The notes beneath the pieces were generated by a model that was not told the DNA's origin, searched no databases, and was given only the letters and a program-made list of their open reading frames with translations. A stretch of DNA of 64,000 bases from PGYT01 sp963675055 (lineage in GTDB: Bacteria > Bacteroidota > Ignavibacteria > Ignavibacteriales > Melioribacteraceae): positions 722,576 through 786,575 of the forward strand of contig CAXXJE010000005.1 of assembly GCA_963675055.2 (NCBI GenBank), read 5' to 3'. Shown in pieces: positions 1 to 9,188 of this stretch. Numbering within the stretch: the first letter of the stretch is position 1; each line of letters starts with the position of its first letter. A program made the translations under genes and the position numbers.

Positions 1-3
1 ATT

Positions 4-1101
4 ATGATAAAACCAATATTAATTCTTATGCGAATCTTATTTTTATGCATACTGCTTCCAATTTATATTTTTGCCCAGAGTGAACCGCGGGTAACTAAAT
101 ACCTTGATGATATAACTATCTACGACGTAATGAGCGACGGAGAAAATATCTGGGCAGCTACCAATGGCAATGGTATATTCCAATTCTCCCCCGAGAAAAA
201 TAAATGGACAAACTATTCAACACTGAACGGCAAGCTGCAAATTGATTTTTTCTACGCACTGGATGCTAATAAGGATTATGTTTGGGCGGGATCGACTGAT
301 GGGATTTTTATTCTGGACAAAAAACGAGCTCGCTGGAGTAAGAGGAAATTCGGGAAAGGCGGCCAGTTGAGCAACTGGATCCGTTCGGTGAAGTATGATG
401 ATGTGGATGACGTCGTTTGGATCGGACGTTTCAAATACCTCACCAAATTTGATATTAAACGCCGCAGGTTTATAGATTACGATCTGACCACAAAAGGCGA
501 TGAGAAGACAAATACCATTAAGACCATTCAGGTGGATGGCGACAGTCTGGTTTGGTTTGGAACTGAAAACGGACTGCACAAATACGATAAGTCCAGAGAT
601 CTTGAAGAAGACGGCACAGTTACCTTCTATGATAATAGTCTCAACTATTTCAGGGGCGACGGTGACGCTGTTTCAATCGCCGCCATCTTGCTTGAACAGA
701 ACAACGTATGGATTGGACTCGATGAGTTCATCACGAAACTGAATCCGAATTATAACCTTGGCGGTGTTTATCGCTATGATCGCAGACATGACTGGAAAAG
801 ATTCGATGTTAGTCAGGGACTTGAAGGGAATGGTGTGTTCGATATGATTATGACCGGCCAGTATATCTGGGTTTCTCTGTATCAGTTTGGAATAAACACT
901 AAAGAACAGTACGGTCGCGGATTAGCAATTATAAACAGACTTACAAACGAGGTTACACCCATCTTAAATGATGCCCTCCCCGAGACAGTTTATTCCTTAT
1001 ATTACGACGGCAAGTATTTATGGATGGGCGCGAACGACGGTTTATACAGTATGGACTTGTCAAACGGATTTGTAGCTGATTTTTCAAAATTCAGGAAATA
1101 A
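4..1101 (+). CDS. Secreted beta-propeller protein
   Basis: A 365-residue protein with a hydrophobic N-terminus ending in IFAQ near residue 25, so probably exported. The rest is made of repeats in which a short aspartate/glycine turn is followed by 'WAGSTDGIF' or 'WFGTENGLH' strands, the pattern of two-component-regulator-type (Reg_prop) beta-propeller blades. No kinase or DNA-binding domain follows, so this is a propeller alone. The start is uncertain because the window begins just upstream: ATG at 4 and ATG at 28 are both in frame and the second gives a more usual signal peptide. It sits 3 bases before the heptose kinase gene and is probably the first visible gene of the same operon. Its ligand and role are unknown. 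Confidence 0.75.
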   Translation: MIKPILILMRILFLCILLPIYIFAQSEPRVTKYLDDITIYDVMSDGENIWAATNGNGIFQFSPEKNKWTNYSTLNGKLQIDFFYALDANKDYVWAGSTDGIFILDKKRARWSKRKFGKGGQLSNWIRSVKYDDVDDVVWIGRFKYLTKFDIKRRRFIDYDLTTKGDEKTNTIKTIQVDGDSLVWFGTENGLHKYDKSRDLEEDGTVTFYDNSLNYFRGDGDAVSIAAILLEQNNVWIGLDEFITKLNPNYNLGGVYRYDRRHDWKRFDVSQGLEGNGVFDMIMTGQYIWVSLYQFGINTKEQYGRGLAIINRLTNEVTPILNDALPETVYSLYYDGKYLWMGANDGLYSMDLSNGFVADFSKFRK

Positions 1102-1104
1102 ATA

Positions 1105-2100
1105 ATGAGCGGTTTTAACAACACCGAAATAAAAGATCTTAAACAGAAATTTCAAGGCAGGAAAATTGCCGTTGTTGGTGACATGATGCTTGACGGATAT
1201 TACTGGGGCGATGTTAAACGTATTTCACCCGAGGCTCCGGTGCCCGTAGTGGAAATTGAGAAGGAATTTTTCAGATTCGGCGGTGCTGCAAATGTTCTAC
1301 TGAATATAAAAGGACTGGGTGGTAATCCTTTGCCTGTTGGATTGATTGGGGAAGATCAGGAAGGAAACATTTTCAAAGATTTGCTGGCTGAGAGCGGTAT
1401 AAGCGAAGCCGGACTTATAACCACTGCTTCCAGGCCGACAACTGTGAAGATCAGAGTAATAGCAGATAAACAACACATAGTTAGGATAGATAAAGAAGTA
1501 AAAGATGACATTTCAGGTGAACTTGAAGACAGAGTTGTTTCCAATATTACAAAAGTAATTGATGAGGTTGATGCAGTTTTATTACAGGATTACAACAAGG
1601 GTGTTTTAACAGAATCATCTATAAGTTCTATTATCAATATCGCGAATAAAAAGAACAAGCTTATAACGGTTGATCCGAAATTTTTAAATTTCTTTAATTA
1701 CAAAAACGTTACCGTATTCAAACCAAATAAAAAAGAAACCGAAGATGCCTTTAATATGCGCATTGTTACTGACGAGGATATCAATAACGCGGGCAGTCTC
1801 CTGCTCGAAAAACTCAACGCTGAATATGTGTTGCTTACACTTAGTGAAAAAGGAATTGCAATGTTTGACAAGAACAAAAATATTTCACGAATTCCTACCA
1901 AGGCGAGAAAAGTTGCTGATGTTTCCGGTGCCGGCGATACAGTAATTGCAACACTAACGATGGCTATGGCTTCAGGCATTGAGGTTTCAAATGCTGCTTA
2001 TTTAGCCAACTATGCCGGTGGACTTGTTTGCGAGGAAATGGGTATTGCACCTATAATTATTGACCAGTTAATTGATGAACTCTTGGATGATATTAAATGA
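1105..2100 (+). CDS. rfaE1: D-glycero-beta-D-manno-heptose-7-phosphate kinase (RfaE domain I)
   Basis: PfkB-family sugar kinase of 331 residues that phosphorylates heptose 7-phosphate at C1 in the ADP-heptose pathway for the LPS inner core. The N-terminal GDMMLD motif is at about residues 25-30, followed by the 'SPEAPVPVV' segment typical of RfaE. The C-terminal PfkB signature contains GAGD with the presumed catalytic aspartate at about residue 278. In many proteobacteria this domain is fused to the adenylyltransferase as HldE. Here the two are separate genes, and this one overlaps the next by 4 bases (ATGA), so they are probably translationally coupled. An AGGA site precedes the ATG. Confidence 0.93.
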   Translation: MSGFNNTEIKDLKQKFQGRKIAVVGDMMLDGYYWGDVKRISPEAPVPVVEIEKEFFRFGGAANVLLNIKGLGGNPLPVGLIGEDQEGNIFKDLLAESGISEAGLITTASRPTTVKIRVIADKQHIVRIDKEVKDDISGELEDRVVSNITKVIDEVDAVLLQDYNKGVLTESSISSIINIANKKNKLITVDPKFLNFFNYKNVTVFKPNKKETEDAFNMRIVTDEDINNAGSLLLEKLNAEYVLLTLSEKGIAMFDKNKNISRIPTKARKVADVSGAGDTVIATLTMAMASGIEVSNAAYLANYAGGLVCEEMGIAPIIIDQLIDELLDDIK

Positions 2101-2579
2101 AAGAAATTGTAACCGACAGGAATGAACTGTTAAAGGTCCGGATACGTTTAAGAGAAGAAAACAAAAAAATTGTTTTCACAAACGGTTGTTTCGATATTAT
2201 GCATGCCGGACATGTTGATTACCTCTCCAAAGCCAAGGCGATGGGAGACATATTAATTGTGGCTGTTAATTCCGATGAATCCGTTAAACGAATCAAAGGC
2301 GAAAATCGTCCTATTATTAATGAATCAGAAAGGGTGTTCGTCCTTTCCAAGTTAAAGCCTGTTGATATTGTTACTATTTTTAACGAAGATACACCGGCAG
2401 AAATCATTAATGATCTAATACCGGATATACTGGTCAAAGGTGCAGACTGGGATATTAAAAATATTATCGGGAAGGATATAGTGGAAAAAAACGGTGGATC
2501 TGTTAAAAACATCGAGTTTGAAATAAATCAATCAACAACTAAAATAATTAATAGAATTTTTGAAATTTATAAAGATTAA
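2097..2579 (+). CDS. rfaE2: D-glycero-beta-D-manno-heptose 1-phosphate adenylyltransferase (RfaE domain II)
   Basis: Cytidylyltransferase-like nucleotidyltransferase of 160 residues. The N-terminal 'FTNGCFDIMHAGH' block holds the HxGH nucleotide-binding motif at residues 36-39, and 'VNSDESVKRIKG' is typical of the RfaE C-terminal domain. It transfers AMP from ATP to heptose 1-phosphate, completing ADP-heptose together with the GmhB phosphatase and HldD epimerase, neither of which is in this window. The start codon overlaps the stop of rfaE1. The next gene begins 2 bases after its stop, so it belongs to the same envelope operon. Confidence 0.93.
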   Translation: MKEIVTDRNELLKVRIRLREENKKIVFTNGCFDIMHAGHVDYLSKAKAMGDILIVAVNSDESVKRIKGENRPIINESERVFVLSKLKPVDIVTIFNEDTPAEIINDLIPDILVKGADWDIKNIIGKDIVEKNGGSVKNIEFEINQSTTKIINRIFEIYKD

Positions 2580-2581
2580 AA

Positions 2582-5500
2582 TTGTCAAAGGAAAAGAAAG
2601 AAAGGTCACTGTTTCACAAATCAGTAAATGGATTTATAATATTCCTTGTGGTGATCCTCGCCCTCTTTACAATTTTCTTCGGATTTTCTCAGACTAAAAC
2701 ATTCCGCGACTATTTAAAAGACCAAATCGTTGAAAATGTTAACTCTTCAATTAACGGGCAATTTACAATCGATCGCATTGAAGGCTCGATCTTCACTTCA
2801 TTAAGAATTTATGATATAACACTGGAATCGGGTTTTGATACTGTTGTAACTGTAGGACGAATTGAAGTCAATATAAACCCGGTGCAAATTCTTTTAAAGA
2901 AAATTTATCTGAGAAGCGTTGTTATAAACGATCTGGATTTCAATCTTCGTGAAGTTGAAAAAAAGACATGGAACCTGGGATCATTATTCTCATCTGATTC
3001 AATCTCAACGCCTGACAGCGCACATTCAACGCCAACCGATTCAGCAAGCAGCGGAGGATTTCCATTCATAATTCAGGCGAATGACATTCAGCTTAAAAAT
3101 GTGAATTTCTCGGTTAAAAGTTTTGAGAATCTAAAGCGCAACCGGTCATACAGGTTTGCTAATTATGACGATCTTGTCATCTCCGGTCTTGATCTAAGGG
3201 CCAAAGCCCAAGTGAATCCGACAGATAATGAATACCAGCTAATTCTGAACAGTTTATCCTTCGATATTAATGTTGACCGCTTTAAATTGAGAAATTTATC
3301 AGGCGCCTTCCAGATTTCCGAGGAATTAGTTACAGTGAGAAAGCTAAATATACTAACTGACTCCACAAATCTTTCACTGGATGTGTCAATACATGGTTTG
3401 AATCTTTTAGACAATTTAGTCTATTCAGATTTCAGCGACTATCCTACTGAATTGTCGCTGACAGCCGAGCCGTTTACATTCTCGGACCTGAACGTATTCG
3501 TACCAAATACTGACATGCTGAAAGGAGCCGTTAACCTCGATATGCGTGCCGGTGGACTTTACGGCAACTTGCTGATTGACAAACTCATTGCTGACTATAA
3601 CTCTGCCCACCTTAACCTATCCGGAGAAGTAAAGAACCTGCACACTCCGGAGAATTTGTATCTTGATATGCAATTCAAGAATTCCAATCTAAGTATACGT
3701 GATGCAGCCTCCTTGCTTCCTGAATTAGATCTACCCAAATATCAAACAATGGATCTCAACAATTTCAATCTTACCTACAAAGGAACACCGACAAAGTTCA
3801 AATCCAGCTTTAGTGGAAATGTTAACAGGGGATTTTTAAAGTTTAACTCCAATTTGAATTTTTCAACTCCACTAATTAACTATACAGTTGACTTTAATAC
3901 AGATAACCTTGACATATCTGAATTAGTCAATAGTAGTTCCATTCTTAATTCCAAAGGAAGATTGCAAGGAAAGGGTGTTGATCCGACAAAGATATCTGCG
4001 AAACTGGTTGTTGATTCATATAAAAGTAAATACAATGGTTACAATATCGACTCACTTCATCTTGACATTGACGCAAAAGCAAAAGTTTTTCAACTCGATC
4101 TTAACGGGCTGATCAATAAGGCAACTACTGCTATTTCAGGAAAGCTGGATCTTACAGACCAGGAAAATCCGGTTTATGATTTAACCGGCTCAGTTAATAA
4201 TCTTGACCTCGCTAAATTCGATGTTGATACGAGTTACATATCACTTCTCAATTTTAAGTTCAAATCGGATGGAGAAGGACTTGACCTTGATGAAATGGTT
4301 GGACAATTTGACCTTGAGTTTGATCAGTCGATTTTCAAGACAACATTCTTTGAAGATGCATCAATAAATTTAACATTAAGAAAAGATGAGAATTTCAGGG
4401 AGATAAATCTCAAATCCGATTTCCTGGACTGCTCGGTCTCGGGTGAATTCTCTCTTCAGGATGCCGTTGAATTATTGAGCTATCAGGCGGAACAAACATC
4501 AACTATAATAAGTGATAAAATAAATGAACTTGATGTAATTAATCGTACTGACAGTTCTGAAATAAACCAACAAATAACAGTTATTGATACATCTATTGTA
4601 AATAAGCAGCTTGAGTTTGACTACGAATTCGAATTCAAGGATTTTGAACTTATTGCTCTGATTATTGGCGAGGAAGAATTGGGAATAGCCGGCACCGGCG
4701 GCGGGTCGGTTAAGAATGACTCCTCCAACTTCGCTATTAATACTAATTTGAGTCTGGACTATTTTTACACCTTGAACAAAGATGAAATCCTGTACCTCTC
4801 GAATCTCGAGTCGGACCTGAATTTCAGCAAGAACAATCAGTCTGTATCATTCGATAATCTGTTTGGAGCGATTTCAGTCAGTTCTGACAGGATTGTAGCC
4901 GGATCAATTGTTAAAAATTTTACAGCGGATTTTGTTTTTAATCAAAGTAAACTGATTTATAATGTATTCACCGAAATAGATACTTTCCTCACCTCCAGTT
5001 TCGCGGGAAAGATGGAGATGAGACCAGGGAATCAAAAGTTGGAGATTGAGGAAGCTGAAATAGACTACAAAGATTCTTCCTGGACGAACCGTGAGCCGAT
5101 ACAGATTGATTTCTCCCCAGACTCCGTAATGTTTAGATCTTTCAGATTGTATAACGGTTCGGCTTTTGTTGATGTGAGCGGCCTCTTTACAAGCATCGGC
5201 GCTATTGATATGCTAATAAAGGCTGATAAAATTCCCGGCAGTCTGCTTTCTTATTATACGTTGGGCCAGGCTGAAACCGGTTTTATGTCCGAAACCAAAC
5301 TTGCCACTAAAATTAATGGGAATATCACAGATCCCCGAGTCTCAGTCGACTTCCGAATAAACGATATTACAATTAATGAAAAAAACCTGGGTAGTCTGTA
5401 CTGTTTAGCGGGATATTATAAAAAGAACTTTGAAATAAACTTTAAACTAATCGACTCGACATATAATCTTGTTCATCCTTATTTTCAACTTTCAGGTAAT

Positions 5501-7078
5501 GTACCTGTAAATTTAACTCCGTCCGAAAATGAGAAAGTTATAAACCCATCTAAAAAACTGGATCTGCAATTCAAAGCGAACAAATTCGACCTGGCAACTT
5601 TCGGAAATATCCTGCCAGCTATAAGTAACCAGTCCGGGTTACTTTCCGGTAATATTTCATTCTCCGGTAGTTTCGACGAGATAAGAAGCAATGGAAGCTT
5701 AACACTGAAGCAAATGCAATTCTTGTCAGATTTCAACAACTTGCAGTATCGCGCAGGGTTCAAACTGGATTTCAGAAATGATGTGGTTTATGTGGATAGT
5801 CTGTCACTTTCGAATCATGTCGGATCAAAAATACAGGGCACAATTAACGGTACCGGATATGCACGTCTGAATGGTTTCACTCCAGACTTTATAAGCCTAA
5901 CATTTGGAGGAGGACTGGGAGTATTAGGTAAACGAAGTAAAACTACAAGTAAGCAGATATTCGGGAATCTGTTTGTACAGGCAAAAGATTCTTTACGATA
6001 TACATATGATAACGGAAAGAATAATTTTACAGGTTCAGTATTGCTCCGGGATGTTGACATTACATTCTCTCCTCTTCAAAGCGGTTATTCTGCAAACAAT
6101 AGTATAGTGTACGATATTAAGGTTGATTCATCTAAAATTGATAAAGAAAAACTTAAGTTCGATAAACTAGTTGCCGGGAATAAAAACAAGAACAACCTGC
6201 GCAATAACAGTAATCTGTCTGACTTCGATTATACCGTTAATGTGGAGATTGACAACCAGGCGAAAATTGATTTCATACTTTCCCCTGCTTTTAACCAGAA
6301 ACTATCTGTACTTGCCAGCGGTAAAATGCGGTATGCTTCAATTGACGGGCAACCTCAGGCACAGGGTGAGTTTGACTTACTTGATGGTTCCAAGCTCGAG
6401 TTCTTTAAGGTATTCGATGCCGAAGGTTCGATCCGCTTTGAAACCAAGGTGGCTGATCCTTACCTTGACATACTTGCTACCTACACAACCGACTGGTACC
6501 AGGATGAAAATACACCTACACCTGTTGCGGTAAAAATTAATATCGCAGGCAATTTTAGTGAACTCGGAAGAAATCTTTCAAGCAGCACAGATAACATACA
6601 GGTATATATAGGAAGCAATAATATTAACAATAGTATACCCGATGTTAGATATGATGCTAAAAACGCGCTTTCTTTTATTCTTGTTGGGAAGCCTGATTTT
6701 GTCGGAAGTAATGAGGGAACCGGCAACTTCGCTTCGGACCTCGCCACCGAAACATCATTTTCTATACTCGGTTCTGCTTTAACTTCTCTTGTGAATTCAA
6801 GAGTTGGTGATGCGATTAATGATATAAAACTGTCAAAATCTTCCGGTGAGACCAGGTTTAACGTCTCGGGTAAGATAGAGAATATTCGATATACCGTAGG
6901 ACTAACTCAGAACATTGGTCCAACCAGCTCTTCAAATAATTTTGACACACAACTAAGAGTTGAGTATTTATTTAATCCGAATTTTCTTATACGTCTTGAA
7001 AGGAAACCACCTTTAAACACTTCCAGCTCCACAGAAAACATTAATGAACTCGGTTTAAAATATATTTTTGAATTCTAA
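2582..7078 (+). CDS. TamB-like translocation/assembly module protein
   Basis: A 1498-residue protein with one N-terminal membrane anchor (about residues 14-36) and a very long periplasmic part of alternating beta-strands, the architecture of AsmA/TamB bridge proteins. The final 350 or so residues have the DUF490/TamB character ('GSKLEFFKVFDAEGSIRF', then 'LGLKYIFEF' at the end). Such proteins span the periplasm and are linked to outer-membrane protein insertion or lipid transport. TTG at 2582 is taken as the start because it lies 2 bases after the rfaE2 stop and immediately precedes the basic, then hydrophobic N-terminus. The stop overlaps the next ATG by one base (TAATG). An Omp85-like barrel is encoded two genes downstream, which recalls the TamA-TamB pair. 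The paralogue class is not certain from sequence reading alone. Confidence 0.85.
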   Translation: MSKEKKERSLFHKSVNGFIIFLVVILALFTIFFGFSQTKTFRDYLKDQIVENVNSSINGQFTIDRIEGSIFTSLRIYDITLESGFDTVVTVGRIEVNINPVQILLKKIYLRSVVINDLDFNLREVEKKTWNLGSLFSSDSISTPDSAHSTPTDSASSGGFPFIIQANDIQLKNVNFSVKSFENLKRNRSYRFANYDDLVISGLDLRAKAQVNPTDNEYQLILNSLSFDINVDRFKLRNLSGAFQISEELVTVRKLNILTDSTNLSLDVSIHGLNLLDNLVYSDFSDYPTELSLTAEPFTFSDLNVFVPNTDMLKGAVNLDMRAGGLYGNLLIDKLIADYNSAHLNLSGEVKNLHTPENLYLDMQFKNSNLSIRDAASLLPELDLPKYQTMDLNNFNLTYKGTPTKFKSSFSGNVNRGFLKFNSNLNFSTPLINYTVDFNTDNLDISELVNSSSILNSKGRLQGKGVDPTKISAKLVVDSYKSKYNGYNIDSLHLDIDAKAKVFQLDLNGLINKATTAISGKLDLTDQENPVYDLTGSVNNLDLAKFDVDTSYISLLNFKFKSDGEGLDLDEMVGQFDLEFDQSIFKTTFFEDASINLTLRKDENFREINLKSDFLDCSVSGEFSLQDAVELLSYQAEQTSTIISDKINELDVINRTDSSEINQQITVIDTSIVNKQLEFDYEFEFKDFELIALIIGEEELGIAGTGGGSVKNDSSNFAINTNLSLDYFYTLNKDEILYLSNLESDLNFSKNNQSVSFDNLFGAISVSSDRIVAGSIVKNFTADFVFNQSKLIYNVFTEIDTFLTSSFAGKMEMRPGNQKLEIEEAEIDYKDSSWTNREPIQIDFSPDSVMFRSFRLYNGSAFVDVSGLFTSIGAIDMLIKADKIPGSLLSYYTLGQAETGFMSETKLATKINGNITDPRVSVDFRINDITINEKNLGSLYCLAGYYKKNFEINFKLIDSTYNLVHPYFQLSGNVPVNLTPSENEKVINPSKKLDLQFKANKFDLATFGNILPAISNQSGLLSGNISFSGSFDEIRSNGSLTLKQMQFLSDFNNLQYRAGFKLDFRNDVVYVDSLSLSNHVGSKIQGTINGTGYARLNGFTPDFISLTFGGGLGVLGKRSKTTSKQIFGNLFVQAKDSLRYTYDNGKNNFTGSVLLRDVDITFSPLQSGYSANNSIVYDIKVDSSKIDKEKLKFDKLVAGNKNKNNLRNNSNLSDFDYTVNVEIDNQAKIDFILSPAFNQKLSVLASGKMRYASIDGQPQAQGEFDLLDGSKLEFFKVFDAEGSIRFETKVADPYLDILATYTTDWYQDENTPTPVAVKINIAGNFSELGRNLSSSTDNIQVYIGSNNINNSIPDVRYDAKNALSFILVGKPDFVGSNEGTGNFASDLATETSFSILGSALTSLVNSRVGDAINDIKLSKSSGETRFNVSGKIENIRYTVGLTQNIGPTSSSNNFDTQLRVEYLFNPNFLIRLERKPPLNTSSSTENINELGLKYIFEF

Positions 7079-9171
7079 TGAAAAAAGAGATAAGGAAATA
7101 TTTCAAAAAGAATCCCGGTCTAAAGATTAAGCCGAGGGAGCTTGCGAAGAAGCTCGGATTTGTAAGCAGCGAGGAATATGCATCGCTCAAGCAAATTTTA
7201 TTCAAATTATCGAAACAGGGATTTCTGGATAGACAGGGAAAACGATATTACCTCTCTCAGACACCCGATGCTGAAATTACAGGTATTTTTCATCTTTCCC
7301 GCGAAGGAACTTACGGATTTGTTATTGCAGGCGATCTTTTCGATAAAGATATATTTATTCCTGAAAAACATTTTAATACCGCGATTCATGGAGACACGGT
7401 GAAAGTTGAATTGCTCGCCAAGCAACGCGGAAAGAATATTGAAGGCAGGATAATCGAGATAGTTGAACGCAAACACGACGAGATTATCGGTGATCTTGTT
7501 AAAAGGAAATCCGCTCACTTTGTTTTCCCGGATAATAAGGAAATCCAGACAGATATTTATATCCCCGGCAATTTCCTGAAAGGGGCACAAAACGGCGACA
7601 AGGTTATCGTTTCAGGTATTCTTTGGGAAGCCAACAGTCTGCATCCCGAAGGAAAAATAATAGAGATACTGGGACGAAGCGGCACTCTTGAGGTGGAACG
7701 AAAACTGGTAATGAAACAGTTTAACCTCGCACACGATTTTCCCGGCGGAGTTCTGAAAGAGGCTGAAAAGATCAGCGATGAAATACCACAGGAGGAGATT
7801 AAAAAACGTCTCGATCTCCGCGGACTTAATACTTTTACGATCGACCCGGAAGACGCAAAGGACTTTGATGATGCTGTTTCCGTGGAGGTCCTTGAAGACG
7901 GTTCGTTTGAAATAGGAGTCCATATTGCTGACGTGAGTCACTTTGTAAACAAAGGGACACAGCTTCATCACGAAGCGCTAAACCGGGCTACAAGCGTTTA
8001 CCTGGTCGGAAATGTTGTACCGATGCTTCCGGAAAAATTGTCAAATAATGTCTGTTCACTTGTGCCGGATAAAGACAGGCTTACCTACTCTGTAATCGCC
8101 AAACTTGCCGGCAACGGAAGAGTGCTGAAGTACAAAATCATTAAGAGTGTTATCAGAAGTAAAAGAAGGTTTACATACGAAGAAGCCCAGGAAATTCTGA
8201 ACACCGGTGAAGGCGACTTCAGCGAGGAGCTACTCACTCTTAATTCTATTGCAAAAATTCTGCGTAAAAAAAGAATCAGTAAAGGAAGTATAAATTTTAT
8301 TCGCCCGGAAGTAAAATTTGAACTTTCGGACAAGGGTGAACCGTTAGATATTAAACTGAAGAAAATCCAGGAGAGTAATAATCTTATCGAAGAATTCATG
8401 CTGATGGCTAACCAGATTGTTGCAAGGCATATCGAGAAGATTTCGGCTAAGGAAAGGCTGCCTTTTGTTTACAGGATTCACGATGAACCAGAAGATGAAA
8501 AAATTCAGGAATTCAACAGGTTTGCGGCTTCTCTTGGTTACAACTTCAGTTCGAGGATTAAAAACAAATCCAGAGAATTACAAAGAGTTCTCGATGAGGC
8601 GAAAGGAACTGTTGAGGAAGCAGTTATAAATGAAATTGCAATCAGATCAATGGCGAAAGCGATGTACTCTACCGATAATATAGGACATTACGGATTGGGA
8701 TTTAAGTATTATTCCCACTTTACGTCTCCTATACGACGTCTTCCGGATCTTATCGTCCATAAATTGCTGTATAATTACCTTGAAAATAGTTCCGCAGAAT
8801 CATATTCTTTAAAAGAACTTGATGAAATTTGTAATCAGTCTTCCAATCAGGAGCGAAATGCAATTTCTGCTGAAAGACTTTCAGTTAAACTGAAACAAAT
8901 TGAGTACTTGAAAAATAAAATTGGTTGTGAATTTGAAGGAATTATTTCCGGTGTAACTAACTTTGGAATATTCATTCAGATAAGTGAAAACCTGGCCGAA
9001 GGTTTAATAAGGTTGAGAGACATGGAAGATGACTATTATATATTCGATGAATCTCACTACTCGATAATCGGGAAAGATACCGGGCAGGCTTACCGACTCG
9101 GCGACAGAGTAAATGTAAAATTACTCCGTGTGGAAGAGGAAAGACAAGAAGTAGATTTTAAATTAATTTAA
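7078..9171 (+). CDS. rnr: Ribonuclease R
   Basis: 3'-to-5' exoribonuclease of the RNB (RNase II) family, 697 residues. In order: a winged-helix-like N-terminus (about 1-65), cold-shock/OB domains (about 66-200), the RNB catalytic domain with the aspartate cluster DPEDAKDFDDA at about 256-266, and a C-terminal S1 domain (about 618-697) ending without a long basic tail. It degrades structured RNA processively in the cytoplasm. The start ATG shares its A with the stop of the TamB-like gene, so translation is likely coupled. It is the only cytoplasmic RNA enzyme in an otherwise envelope-related operon. Confidence 0.93.
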   Translation: MKKEIRKYFKKNPGLKIKPRELAKKLGFVSSEEYASLKQILFKLSKQGFLDRQGKRYYLSQTPDAEITGIFHLSREGTYGFVIAGDLFDKDIFIPEKHFNTAIHGDTVKVELLAKQRGKNIEGRIIEIVERKHDEIIGDLVKRKSAHFVFPDNKEIQTDIYIPGNFLKGAQNGDKVIVSGILWEANSLHPEGKIIEILGRSGTLEVERKLVMKQFNLAHDFPGGVLKEAEKISDEIPQEEIKKRLDLRGLNTFTIDPEDAKDFDDAVSVEVLEDGSFEIGVHIADVSHFVNKGTQLHHEALNRATSVYLVGNVVPMLPEKLSNNVCSLVPDKDRLTYSVIAKLAGNGRVLKYKIIKSVIRSKRRFTYEEAQEILNTGEGDFSEELLTLNSIAKILRKKRISKGSINFIRPEVKFELSDKGEPLDIKLKKIQESNNLIEEFMLMANQIVARHIEKISAKERLPFVYRIHDEPEDEKIQEFNRFAASLGYNFSSRIKNKSRELQRVLDEAKGTVEEAVINEIAIRSMAKAMYSTDNIGHYGLGFKYYSHFTSPIRRLPDLIVHKLLYNYLENSSAESYSLKELDEICNQSSNQERNAISAERLSVKLKQIEYLKNKIGCEFEGIISGVTNFGIFIQISENLAEGLIRLRDMEDDYYIFDESHYSIIGKDTGQAYRLGDRVNVKLLRVEEERQEVDFKLI

Positions 9172-9188
9172 TTAGCCGGACAATAGAT

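Noticed and set aside
7612..7971. Minus-strand open frame opposite RNase R
   Set aside because: Antisense to the conserved RNB catalytic motif region; the + strand reading is certain.
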